This document shows positions 1 through 8,220 of a DNA stretch of 64,000 nucleotides, one piece after another. This DNA comes from Planktothrix sp. PCC 11201 (lineage in GTDB: Bacteria; Cyanobacteriota; Cyanobacteriia; Cyanobacteriales; Microcoleaceae): positions 98,166-162,165 of the forward strand of contig NZ_LT797703.1 in assembly GCF_900009135.1 (NCBI RefSeq), written 5' to 3'. The notes beneath the pieces are model-generated. The model saw only the letters and a program-made list of their open reading frames with translations, was not told the DNA's origin and searched no databases. The translations under genes and the position numbers were made by a program. Numbering within the stretch: position 1 is the stretch's first letter; every line of letters begins with the position of its first letter.

Positions 1-23
1 GCCTCCCCTGCCTCCCCTGCTCC
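1..23. repeat. End of a purine/pyrimidine-biased tandem repeat
   Basis: The first bases are two copies of GCCTCCCCT and a shorter variant. This is the reverse complement of the GGGGAGGCA-type repeat at 18115-18222, so the same dispersed family lies at the 3' end of the regulator gene here. It continues outside the window. Confidence 0.7.
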
Positions 24-27
24 GTAA

Positions 28-819
28 CTACTTCAACGGCCACCACGAAACCTTATCCCGGGTGGCACTATAGGTTTCTTTAAGTCTTTCGGGGTCAATG
101 ACTCGAATCGTATCTTCTGAAGAATCATTGGATTTAGCCGCTTCAATTAATTTAACTTTCTGCATTCCCTTGAGAACTTGTTCAACGGTGCGGTGGTTTA
201 ACTGACAGGAACGGGCAATCACATCAATAGGCAAATCGAAGATATAAACTCCGTCGGACTGGGGTTGATTTCCCAGACTGCGTTCTTGATAGACCAATGC
301 CCTGAATAGCGCCGCCACGGCTTGAGGAGGATAGGAACTACAATTGAGCAGATGATACTGAAATTTTTCCCGCAGTTCAAAGAATTTATCATAACGTTCC
401 CGCACCACTGGGCTATCCTGATAAATTTCTTTCAGGGTATCCAGGGGAAGTTTAATCACATCGGTGGTTTTATAGGCTTCGACTAAACTAGGAAAGGCTC
501 GACTCATCTGGCCAAAACCAAAGGGAAGATTTCTCATCCCGAAACATCCCCCCGGGTAGCTGATGGCGATAATCCGGTCTAGGGGTGTACTCCGAGTAAT
601 AATAGGCCCGCCATTAATAATAATATAGAGAACATCTAAAAAGATATTGGGACGAAAAGCCGTGTAGACAGGACGATTAGAATACAGTTTTTCTATAGTC
701 AGGACTGGGGAAAGATACGGAGCCAGCCACTTAACTTCCAAGTCTCGGAATAGGTAGTTACTCTGAATCAAAAGTTTGGCTAACTCTGCTTCATCTGCTG
801 AGGGCAATTGTGCTGGCAT
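28..819 (-). CDS. Crp/Fnr-family transcriptional regulator, likely CysR-like
   Basis: A 263-residue protein with a cyclic-nucleotide-binding-like beta-roll in the first half and a C-terminal winged helix, including an HTH-like stretch around DVIARSCQLNHRTVEQVLKG (about residues 205-224). It lies divergent from the sulfate transport operon. In Synechococcus a Crp-family protein, CysR, is encoded in the sulfate permease cluster and is needed for the sulfur-starvation response. The position suggests the same job here, sensing sulfur status and activating sbpA-cysA, but that is inferred from context. The ligand-binding residues of true Crp are not obvious, so cAMP binding is doubtful. Confidence 0.75.
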   Translation of the reverse strand: MPAQLPSADEAELAKLLIQSNYLFRDLEVKWLAPYLSPVLTIEKLYSNRPVYTAFRPNIFLDVLYIIINGGPIITRSTPLDRIIAISYPGGCFGMRNLPFGFGQMSRAFPSLVEAYKTTDVIKLPLDTLKEIYQDSPVVRERYDKFFELREKFQYHLLNCSSYPPQAVAALFRALVYQERSLGNQPQSDGVYIFDLPIDVIARSCQLNHRTVEQVLKGMQKVKLIEAAKSNDSSEDTIRVIDPERLKETYSATRDKVSWWPLK

Positions 820-1144
820 ATTTTACTTCCCTAGTTTGACTCCACCGGATTGAATAGTTGTGGCTGGTCTAGGGGTGGCAATGCCGGACGTACATTTCCT
901 AGAACACCATTTTTTGGGGCTGAACACCAGAGCACGATAGCATCGATTGGACTGCCTTTGATGGGGCTGTTGGGTCAACCTATATGTATTTTGACATGGT
1001 AAAGACATTGATTGATAAATTTAAGTTTTTAATTTTTGTAATGCAGATGTATTGAAATTCAAACTAACTTAGTATAGAATCCAAAGGCAGTCAAAAACAA
1101 AAGACTGTGTAAATAAATTCCAGACGGATTTCAGGAGTGTGATA

Positions 1145-2260
1145 ATGCGAATCAGTTCACCGTTACCCCCAAAACGTTTCTCTGCTAAGTCTATTGGCTA
1201 TGTCCTGACTGGACTTGCACTCAACTGCATGGTGGTAGCTTGCTCCTCACCCAACAATACCGCCAACAATCCCTCTCCTAACGCCACGAATAGTCCCGCG
1301 CCCCAAGCCGCCCAAACGGATAAACCGATTAAACTCACCCTCGTATCCTACGCAGTCACTAAAACTGCCTATGAGAACATCATTCCTAAGTTCGTAGAAC
1401 AGTGGAAAGCCCAAACTGGACAAACTGTAGAGTTTGAACAAAGTTATGGGGGTTCAGGCTCCCAAACCCGTGCGGTTATCGATGGACTCGATGCCGATGT
1501 GGTGGCTTTAGCCCTAGCTGGAGATACCGCCAAAATAGAGAAGGCTGGACTCATCCAACCCGGTTGGGAACAGGAACTTCCCAATGAGTCAATTGTGCAT
1601 AAATCCGTCGCGGCTTTGGTGCTTAGGGATGGCAATACCAACGTTAAGGGATGGTCGGATTTGACCCGGGATGATGTTCAAGTCATTACAGCCAACCCCA
1701 AAACCTCCGGTGGAGCTAAGTGGAATGTCCTGGCTTTGTGGGGTTCCGTCACCCAAGCCGGAGGCACTCCAGAAGAAGCTCAAACCTTTGTAGAAAGTGT
1801 CTTTCGTCGAGTTCCGGTGCTGCCAAAAGATGCCAGGGAAGCCAGTGATGTCTTCTACAAACAGGGTCAAGGCAATGTTTTAATTAATTATGAAAACGAG
1901 GTGATTTTAGCTGCTCAAAAAGGGGATAAACAACCCTATATTGTGCCGACGGATTATAACATTTCCATTGATAACCCCGTTGCGGTTGTCGATAAAAATG
2001 TGGACAAACATGGAACCCGTCAGGTGGCAGAAGCTTTTACCAAGTTCTTGTTTACACCGGAAGCTCAAAAAGAGTTTGCCAAAGTCGGATTTCGACCCGT
2101 TGAACCCACAGTAGAAGCCGAATTTGCTACCCAATTTCCTAAAGTTGAAAAACTGTTCACCATTAAGGATTTAGGAGGTTGGAAAGAGGTGGATACTCAG
2201 TTTTTTGCGGATGGAGCAATTTTTGATCAAATCCAAGCCAAAATTTCCCAATCTAAATAG
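1145..2260 (+). CDS. sbpA: Sulfate-binding lipoprotein SbpA
   Basis: Substrate-binding protein of the sulfate/thiosulfate ABC transporter, anchored on the periplasmic face of the inner membrane. The N-terminus has a positive region, a hydrophobic stretch and a lipobox-like VVAC followed by a Ser/Asn/Pro-rich linker. The mature part has hallmark SbpA/CysP motifs: SYAVTKTAYENIIPKF, GGSGSQTRAVIDGLDADVV and NPKTSGGAKWNVLALWG. A GTG at 1139 is in frame, but AGGAG at 1133-1137 sits 7 bases before ATG 1145, so that start is preferred. It heads the operon with the NIL protein, cysT, cysW and cysA; the spaced promoter region is 820-1132. Confidence 0.95.
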   Translation: MRISSPLPPKRFSAKSIGYVLTGLALNCMVVACSSPNNTANNPSPNATNSPAPQAAQTDKPIKLTLVSYAVTKTAYENIIPKFVEQWKAQTGQTVEFEQSYGGSGSQTRAVIDGLDADVVALALAGDTAKIEKAGLIQPGWEQELPNESIVHKSVAALVLRDGNTNVKGWSDLTRDDVQVITANPKTSGGAKWNVLALWGSVTQAGGTPEEAQTFVESVFRRVPVLPKDAREASDVFYKQGQGNVLINYENEVILAAQKGDKQPYIVPTDYNISIDNPVAVVDKNVDKHGTRQVAEAFTKFLFTPEAQKEFAKVGFRPVEPTVEAEFATQFPKVEKLFTIKDLGGWKEVDTQFFADGAIFDQIQAKISQSK

Positions 2261-2309
2261 AGATTGATTCAGTCCCTAAAATTCTAGTCATTGATTTGAG
2301 GAGATTAAA

Positions 2310-2636
2310 ATGTCTTTAAATTCTCCGAATATTGATCAAGAAAATACAGATTTATCTGGATTAAATGCTAGAGAAAAATATCAATCTGATTCCCGAATTA
2401 GAGTCAGAATTCCCAAGGAATACCACCAAGAACCCGTGATTTCTCGCCTAGCTTCCGATTATGGTTTACAAGTGAACATTATTGGAGCAATTTTAGGTCA
2501 GAATGCCAGGGAAGATGGTTGGTTTGATTTACTCCTGAAAGGAACTCCCCAACAAATTGATAGCGCCCTGATTTATCTTTCCGATTTGGATGTTGAAATT
2601 TGGCGGGATTCCCAATCAGAAGTAGATGGTTGGTAA
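2310..2636 (+). CDS. NIL-domain protein of the sulfate operon
   Basis: A 108-residue protein whose central part (about 28-102) fits the NIL ferredoxin-like domain: RIRVRIPKEYHQEPVISRL, then a hydrophobic beta strand with NIIGA and a C-terminal strand ending in VEIW. NIL domains occur at the C-terminus of methionine ABC ATPases as a ligand-sensing module. Here the domain is free-standing between sbpA and cysT, the same gene order as in Synechocystis. A regulatory or substrate-sensing role for the transporter is inferred. A GAGGAG site lies just before the ATG. Confidence 0.85.
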   Translation: MSLNSPNIDQENTDLSGLNAREKYQSDSRIRVRIPKEYHQEPVISRLASDYGLQVNIIGAILGQNAREDGWFDLLLKGTPQQIDSALIYLSDLDVEIWRDSQSEVDGW

Positions 2637-2679
2637 ACAATCAATTCAATTCCTATTCCCCGTAGAGTATTAAACATTA

Positions 2680-3552
2680 ATGGTGACCTCTGTAGACCCG
2701 TTTAAAACCCAGAAACCCGCTTTTAATAACCCTTTAAAGGAATTTTGGGGGCGGCTTTCTTTTCCTTGGGTTTTTACCTTTTCCTATCTGATTTTCATGT
2801 TAATTCTGCCCTTTGCAGCATTAATTACAAAATCCTTAACCATATCCCCCCAGGAATTTTGGAAAATTGCCTTTAGTCCTGTTGCCATGAGCGCTTATAA
2901 CGTTACTTTTGTAACCGGTTTAGCCGCTGGGGCAATTAATGGAATCATGGGAACCTTAATCGCTTGGGTGTTAGTTCGTTATAGCTTTCCTGGGAAAAAA
3001 TTAATCGATGCCGCCGTTGATTTACCCTTTGCCTTACCCACTTCGGTTGCTGGTTTAGTCTTAGCAACGGTTTATAGTGATAACGGTTGGATTGGACAAT
3101 TTTTTGCCCCCTTTGGGATTAAAATTGCCTTCACCCGTTTAGGGGTTTTTGTTGCCATGTTGTTTATTTCCTTACCCTTTGTGGTACGAACTTTACAACC
3201 GGTTATGCAAGAAATGGAACGGGAAACGGAGGAAGCAGCTTGGTCATTGGGTGCATCGGAATTCCAAACTTTTGTCAGGGTTTTACTGCCGCCCTTAATG
3301 CCACCAATTTTAACCGGAATTGCCCTGGGATTTTCCCGGGCTGTAGGAGAATACGGTTCAGTAGTAATTATTTCTTCGAGTATTCCCTTTAAAGATTTAA
3401 TTGCCCCAATTTTAGTATTTCAGCGCTTAGAACAATATGATTATGTAGGTGCGACGGTCGTGGGTACAGTCCTCTTAATTATCTCATTGTTCTTATTAGT
3501 ATTAATCAATGCGTTGCAACAGTGGGGACGCCGTTATTCTCTGAAAAGTTAA
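2680..3552 (+). CDS. cysT: Sulfate ABC transporter permease CysT
   Basis: A 290-residue inner membrane permease with about six predicted membrane spans. The EAA loop that contacts the ATPase is present ([25 protein letters not shown], about residues 186-210), followed by [21 protein letters not shown], the typical CysT signature. It forms the heterodimeric channel with CysW. The spacing within the operon is short (43 bases after the NIL gene, 30 before cysW), so co-transcription is likely. Confidence 0.96.
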   Translation: MVTSVDPFKTQKPAFNNPLKEFWGRLSFPWVFTFSYLIFMLILPFAALITKSLTISPQEFWKIAFSPVAMSAYNVTFVTGLAAGAINGIMGTLIAWVLVRYSFPGKKLIDAAVDLPFALPTSVAGLVLATVYSDNGWIGQFFAPFGIKIAFTRLGVFVAMLFISLPFVVRTLQPVMQEMERETEEAAWSLGASEFQTFVRVLLPPLMPPILTGIALGFSRAVGEYGSVVIISSSIPFKDLIAPILVFQRLEQYDYVGATVVGTVLLIISLFLLVLINALQQWGRRYSLKS

Positions 3553-3582
3553 GATTTTTAACTCTTTAATTGTTTACCTTTT

Positions 3583-4419
3583 ATGGCATCTTCGCAACCA
3601 AATTCTGCTCAATCTCAGTCATTCCCTTGGGTTAAATGGCTGCTGATTGGCATTGCTTTACTCTATCTGGCTCTGGTTTTATTTATTCCAGCCGTAGCCG
3701 TTTTTTACGAAGCCTTTCATAAAGGCACCCAAGAGTTTATCACGGCTATAAATACCAGCGACTTTCAAAAAGCAATGCAACTAACTTTAATCATTGCTTT
3801 GATTGTTGTTCCGACCAATACGGTTTTTGGACTCTGCGCCGCTTGGGTGATTGCTAGAAATCAATTTAGAGGTCGTACCTTATTAATTAGTATTATTGAC
3901 CTGCCCTTTGCTATTTCTCCCGTGGTAGCAGGGTTAATGATTGTGCTGTTATATGGTCGCAACGGTTGGTTTGGGCCAGCGTTAGAAAACCTGGATATTA
4001 AGGTGTTATTCTCCCTCCCAGGAATGGTGCTCGCCACACTATTTGTTTCTTTACCTTTTGTGGCTAGAGAAGTGATTCCAGTTTTAGAAGAATTAGGTTC
4101 AGAACAGGAAGAAGCCGCCCGCACTTTAGGGGCTCAGGATTTCCAAATTTTCTGGCGTGTTACCCTCCCGAATATTAAATGGGGTTTGCTCTATGGTGTT
4201 CTCTTAACTAATGCTAGAGCTATGGGTGAATTTGGAGCCGTAGCCGTTGTTTCGGGATTAATTGCAGGTCGGACTTTAACCTTACCAACTTTTGTGGAAC
4301 AAGCTTACAAAAACTATCAAACCGAAGCCGCTTTTGGTGCTGCCACTATTTTAGCTTTATTGGCTTTAGTAACTTTAGTTCTCAAGGAGATATTAGAGAG
4401 AAAAACCAGTCATGGTTAA
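3583..4419 (+). CDS. cysW: Sulfate ABC transporter permease CysW
   Basis: A 278-residue membrane permease, partner of CysT. It carries the EAA motif (EEAARTLGAQDFQIFWRVTL) followed by LTNARAMGEFGAVAVVSG, and the DLPFAISPVVAGLM segment characteristic of CysW. About six membrane spans are visible. It lies between cysT and cysA in the same operon. Confidence 0.96.
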   Translation: MASSQPNSAQSQSFPWVKWLLIGIALLYLALVLFIPAVAVFYEAFHKGTQEFITAINTSDFQKAMQLTLIIALIVVPTNTVFGLCAAWVIARNQFRGRTLLISIIDLPFAISPVVAGLMIVLLYGRNGWFGPALENLDIKVLFSLPGMVLATLFVSLPFVAREVIPVLEELGSEQEEAARTLGAQDFQIFWRVTLPNIKWGLLYGVLLTNARAMGEFGAVAVVSGLIAGRTLTLPTFVEQAYKNYQTEAAFGAATILALLALVTLVLKEILERKTSHG

Positions 4420-4465
4420 GACATTTTTGACCGATTCTAATTCCACTATTTTATTGTGAGGTACT

Positions 4466-5512
4466 ATGGGTATTCTAGTTAACAACGTTTCTCAAGTATT
4501 CGGTAATTTTCAAGCTTTAGATAATATTAACTTGGAAATTAAAGATGGCACCTTAGTCGCCTTATTAGGGCCTTCTGGTTCAGGAAAGTCTACTTTATTA
4601 AGAGCGATCGCCGGATTAGAACCTCCTACTGGTGGACAAATTATTATTCATGGTCAGGATCAAACCCACTTAGATGTCCGACGTCGCAATATTGGATTTG
4701 TATTCCAACATTATGCCCTATTTAAACATCTCACTGTCCGTCAAAATATCGCCTTTGGTTTAGAAATTCGCAAACATCCTCGGCAAAAAATTAAAGCCAG
4801 AGTCGAAGAATTATTAGACTTAATTCAGTTAACTGGATTAGGAAATCGTTATCCCTCTCAACTTTCTGGTGGTCAACGTCAACGAGTGGCCTTAGCCCGG
4901 GCTTTAGCCGTGCAACCCCAGGTTTTATTACTCGATGAACCCTTTGGGGCCTTAGATGCCAAAGTTCGCTTAGAATTGCGCAGTTGGTTACGTCAATTGC
5001 ATGATGAAGTTCACGTTACCAGCGTTTTTGTCACCCATGACCAAGAAGAAGCCATGGCGGTGGCGGATGAGATTGTGGTGATGAATAAAGGCAGAATTGA
5101 ACAGGTGGGAAGCCCCTCAGAAATTTATGATCACCCGGCGACCCCCTTTGTTATGCAATTTATCGGTAGCGTGAATCTGTTACCCCGTCATACAACACTC
5201 TTTCAAGATTTTGATTTAGATTCTACTGCTGCTAATATTTTTGTTCGTCCCCATGATCTGGAATTACATACCAGTAATTATCAACAACTTAGTGCTGTTG
5301 CCCAGGTGAAACGGTTGACTCATTTGGGCTGGGATATTCAAGTGGATTTAACCCTAGCCGATGGCGGTGAAATTGTTGCCCATTTAAGTAAAGAACAGTT
5401 GAACAAACTGGAACTGCAAGCGGGTGATCAAGTTTTTGTCCAGCCCAAACGGGGATATAACGGCGATACCTGCGAAATTATATTGGAAGAACCCGCCGTA
5501 GCAGTCCACTAA
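4466..5512 (+). CDS. cysA: Sulfate ABC transporter ATP-binding protein CysA
   Basis: A 348-residue ATPase powering sulfate import. Visible motifs are Walker A (GPSGSGKST, about 34-42), the Q-loop ([10 protein letters not shown]), the ABC signature ([14 protein letters not shown]), Walker B ([12 protein letters not shown]) and the H-loop (FVTHDQEEA). The C-terminal ~110 residues form a TOBE-like regulatory domain ([10 protein letters not shown] onward). Last gene of the operon, with a hairpin terminator about 30 bases downstream. GTGAGG precedes the ATG. Confidence 0.96.
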   Translation: MGILVNNVSQVFGNFQALDNINLEIKDGTLVALLGPSGSGKSTLLRAIAGLEPPTGGQIIIHGQDQTHLDVRRRNIGFVFQHYALFKHLTVRQNIAFGLEIRKHPRQKIKARVEELLDLIQLTGLGNRYPSQLSGGQRQRVALARALAVQPQVLLLDEPFGALDAKVRLELRSWLRQLHDEVHVTSVFVTHDQEEAMAVADEIVVMNKGRIEQVGSPSEIYDHPATPFVMQFIGSVNLLPRHTTLFQDFDLDSTAANIFVRPHDLELHTSNYQQLSAVAQVKRLTHLGWDIQVDLTLADGGEIVAHLSKEQLNKLELQAGDQVFVQPKRGYNGDTCEIILEEPAVAVH

Positions 5513-5541
5513 AACCCCAAATCCCTTTAACCGCCTCCTAT

Positions 5542-5570
5542 CCCTTCTCCATACCGGAGAGGGGTTTTTT
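5542..5570 (+). terminator. Rho-independent terminator of the sulfate operon
   Basis: A stem of CCCTTCTCC and GGAGAGGGG (one G-T wobble) around a 5-base loop is followed directly by six T residues. It lies 30 bases after the cysA stop. Confidence 0.85.
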
Positions 5571-5835
5571 ATTCAGGAAAGGATAATCATTAACCGGAAA
5601 TTTTACAAAAAATAACGATAACAGCAAAACCACTTGCTCAACTGTCACATCCGTTACATAATTAGATTCCGTCTTTCGGCGTATAGGTAGGGAAGATTTT
5701 GATAACGGGGAAAAAACTGGAACAATTTCTCCTGTAAAAATCGACTTTACTAGAGATACTGATCATATCAAGATCAATCGTATCCTACTTCCAAACATCC
5801 GATATAATCATCAAACTAAAGTAGAGGTTGACGAC

Positions 5836-6156
5836 ATGAAAATCATTCAAGGATATAACCCGTTACAGCCTGCTTCCCCACTAAAAATTCGCAAAGCTAG
5901 TGGTGTAACCATTGTTGAGAAATCAGGTGATCATCTCTATGTATTACCCGATGAAAACCATAATAAAGCTGTAACAGAGTTTAATAAAATTGGCTATTTT
6001 GATATTAATAATTGGGCAGAACAAGCAACAGATTTAGATGGATTCTACTTTATTAATGCTATTACCAAAACAGGAAACTATTTAGGTTCAGAATGGAATG
6101 ACATTATTTTAGGACTTAAATTCAGAGGATTGGCGACTTACGTTTCTACTAATTAA
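5836..6156 (+). CDS. Small protein of unknown function
   Basis: A 106-residue open frame starting at an ATG preceded by the weak purine-rich stretch GTAGAGG. I recognise no family. It has no signal peptide or membrane segment; it is acidic and Asn/Tyr/Asp-rich in the C-terminal half (DINNWAEQATDLDGFYFIN). It stands alone between the sulfate operon terminator and another small gene, with a 320-base upstream gap in which I see only the terminator and AT-rich sequence. Coding is plausible but not proven. Confidence 0.5.
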   Translation: MKIIQGYNPLQPASPLKIRKASGVTIVEKSGDHLYVLPDENHNKAVTEFNKIGYFDINNWAEQATDLDGFYFINAITKTGNYLGSEWNDIILGLKFRGLATYVSTN

Positions 6157-6302
6157 TCTCTGATTTAATCAGTTTAACTGGAGGATTTGTCCTTTAATTC
6201 TCAACAATTTACCCATCCCGATAATCATATTGGTACTCAATCATCCTGATCCCAAGTCAACGGGTCTGTATAGATTACAAATTGACCTGACCGGATGGAA
6301 GC

Positions 6303-6506
6303 ATGAACAAGGCATTATCGGGAACATCTATTGATATCCAGGGTATCGTTAGCAAAATTTACGCCACAGGCAAAATTACCCGCGCCGACCAAAACGGGTT
6401 AATGGCTTTAGTTTTTTCTGACCAAGTTTTGGGGTTACGCGAATGCAAACAAATCAGTGAAATTATTAATCGTTTAAACAACGGATGGTTAAAAGTCATA
6501 GATTAA
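6303..6506 (+). CDS. Small conserved-looking cyanobacterial protein
   Basis: A 67-residue, mostly alpha-helical, soluble protein: IDIQGIVSKIYATGKITRADQNGLMALVFSD and a C-terminal helix-turn with EIINRLNNGWLKVID. The style recalls short cyanobacterial proteins of unknown function that begin with a helix ending in GKIT.ADQ. GGATGGAAGC lies before the ATG. No function is assigned. The following ~650 bases have no gene. Confidence 0.6.
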   Translation: MNKALSGTSIDIQGIVSKIYATGKITRADQNGLMALVFSDQVLGLRECKQISEIINRLNNGWLKVID

Positions 6507-7153
6507 AGCGTTATTTATACTAACTAATTGAAATTGCTGTTATTAATTATTGCAAAATATTAAACTGTGTAAATTTTAGTAAATTTGGGGTTGGTGATCG
6601 CAAAAGTCATGCTAACTTAATAGGTATAGGACACCACTCAACAAAACGCAACTGTTGATAACAACCCCGCCGGATTAAATGCCTGTGTCCGTTCCGCTTT
6701 AATCCCATTGCAACGCCGTCAGTGGCACTGTGAACTACCCAACTGTTGATATTGTAGAGGGTCAAGAACTCGCCTGGAGCTTCCAAACGATAACGATTGA
6801 GTTGGCTTTGGGGTCAATATCAGAACAAAGGTCTGTATCGACTTTCCTAGTGCAATACTTCTGATTGGATAAAGTTGCAATCTGTTGTCCACCTTAGTTT
6901 AGTGTTTTGCTTTTTTCGTTAACTTATCTGAAATTTGCTTGAGTCAACTTAGTTTGTTTTATAACGATTAAGGTCTGGTTGTTCTGTACCAGACCTTAGT
7001 CATTGGGACTGGATTTTTGCGTTATAGCAGTCGCGCTTTTGATGGTATTTGATTAAGACTGATCCAGCAAATCTGACTGTTAATTCTTTCCTCCCTATTA
7101 CCTATTACCTATTCATAATTCGTAATTCATAATTCGTAATTCGTAATTACCCA
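6507..7153. other. Gene-free stretch with hairpins, possible ncRNA or decayed gene
   Basis: No full-length frame is visible. CAACTGTTGAT occurs twice (6650 and 6740), GGATTAAA at 6672-6679 pairs with TTTAATCC at 6698-6705, and a perfect 11-bp hairpin lies at 6969-6998. Short adjacent frames between 6630 and 6863 encode protein-like peptides (for example VDIVEGQELAWSF) broken by stops, so a decayed gene is the alternative to an RNA. The end (7118-7148) is a run of TTCGTAA/TTCATAA heptamers. Confidence 0.4.
6969..6998. terminator. Perfect 11-bp hairpin
   Basis: TAAGGTCTGGT and ACCAGACCTTA enclose an 8-base loop. No T run follows immediately, though GGATTTTT comes 15 bases later, so it may be a terminator or the end of a structured RNA. 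Confidence 0.5.
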
Positions 7154-7837
7154 CTACAATACAGGCCATCCCAAGCGAGTCGGTTGCTGATAAATCCGTT
7201 TTAAAGTATTAATATCTCTAGCAGAAATAGGCGGGGGTTCTCGAACTTGGGAAAAATACATGACATCTGTGGGTTCAGGACTATGACCCCAAATTCCTAA
7301 AGCATGACCAAATTCATGAAGGACGGCGGCTTGAATATATTTTCCGGTTTGGGTGGGACTTAACCAAATCGTAAAGCGGTGGGATAAATAGGGAAACCCT
7401 TGGGGGGTATATTTAACCGAAGTTTTGTAACGGGTTTCTGCGGAACTGGCGCGTTTTTTCTGGGGGTCTAGGGGAGGATTTTTTCTGATAATTTCAATAT
7501 CAGCATTTTGCGGTTCTTCAACAAGATTTAAAGGCAAATAATTATCCCATTTAAAAATAGCAGATGTAATACTTTCTTTCCAGTTTTGATCGGAAACGGG
7601 ATTTTCAATATAAACTTTGATCGGAAAGTTTGAAAAAACTAAATAACCAAAATTAGGGGCTTCAATTTTATCAAAATAATCACCTTGGTTATTTGAGTCT
7701 TGCCAATGTTCTAAACTTTCTGGTAAAGGGTGAGGTTGAAATGGAATTTTGTCATCGGTTGCAATAGTTGAGATTTGACTGATTAAAACTATAAAAAATG
7801 TTGTTAAAACCAGTCCTATTAAAGAATGACGCTTCAT
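7154..7837 (-). CDS. Matrixin-like (M10A) zinc metalloprotease, exported
   Basis: A 227-residue protein with an N-terminal signal segment (HSLIGLVLTTFFIVLISQ) and a C-terminal catalytic zinc site HEFGHALGIWGH (about residues 171-182), which fits HExxHxxGxxH. It is followed by DVMYF, the Met-turn of metzincins. The region before it (AVLHEFGHAL) and the small size match bacterial matrixin-like proteases. The three His ligands and catalytic Glu are intact, so activity is likely. The substrate is unknown. It is monocistronic. Confidence 0.85.
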   Translation of the reverse strand: MKRHSLIGLVLTTFFIVLISQISTIATDDKIPFQPHPLPESLEHWQDSNNQGDYFDKIEAPNFGYLVFSNFPIKVYIENPVSDQNWKESITSAIFKWDNYLPLNLVEEPQNADIEIIRKNPPLDPQKKRASSAETRYKTSVKYTPQGFPYLSHRFTIWLSPTQTGKYIQAAVLHEFGHALGIWGHSPEPTDVMYFSQVREPPPISARDINTLKRIYQQPTRLGWPVL

Positions 7838-8220
7838 TTTAATCAGTAATTAAGTTGTGCCGCTTCTGTTACTGATAATCAATTATACACATTGCCATTA
7901 TATCAGATTATATGTCTAAGTTTGTGTAATCTTGTCTAATTTTTTACTTTCTGTTAAAAACCCCAACTGACGATGGAGAGTGTTAGAATGCGGGCAATAA
8001 CTGAGTTTCAAATTTTATGCCTGTCCACGGTATCATATTTTACAAAAATTCAACACCAAAAATGTGTTATAGATATGTTTAGAATCGCATCCCAATCAAG
8101 TTCCTAGATTCTTAGCCTCTCAACCCACTTGTATCAATTGAATCCCAATTTACCATCTTCTTGCTTGTGTGCTAATTCAAACCAAATATAATCGGTAGTT
8201 ATTCCAGGTTACCTTAAGGT
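7838..8220. other. Gene-free divergent promoter region
   Basis: About 380 AT-rich bases between two divergent genes. I see no RNA gene or clear repeat; TTAAGG just before 8221 may serve as a ribosome site for the downstream cyclase. Confidence 0.4.

Noticed and set aside
823-1008. 61-residue minus-strand frame between the regulator and sbpA
   Set aside because: It lacks a ribosome site and has an Arg/Pro/Cys composition unlike neighbours. It lies in the divergent promoter region.
6600-7000. 6S RNA or tmRNA call
   Set aside because: I could not match a conserved core, so the region is listed only as a possible structured RNA or decayed gene.
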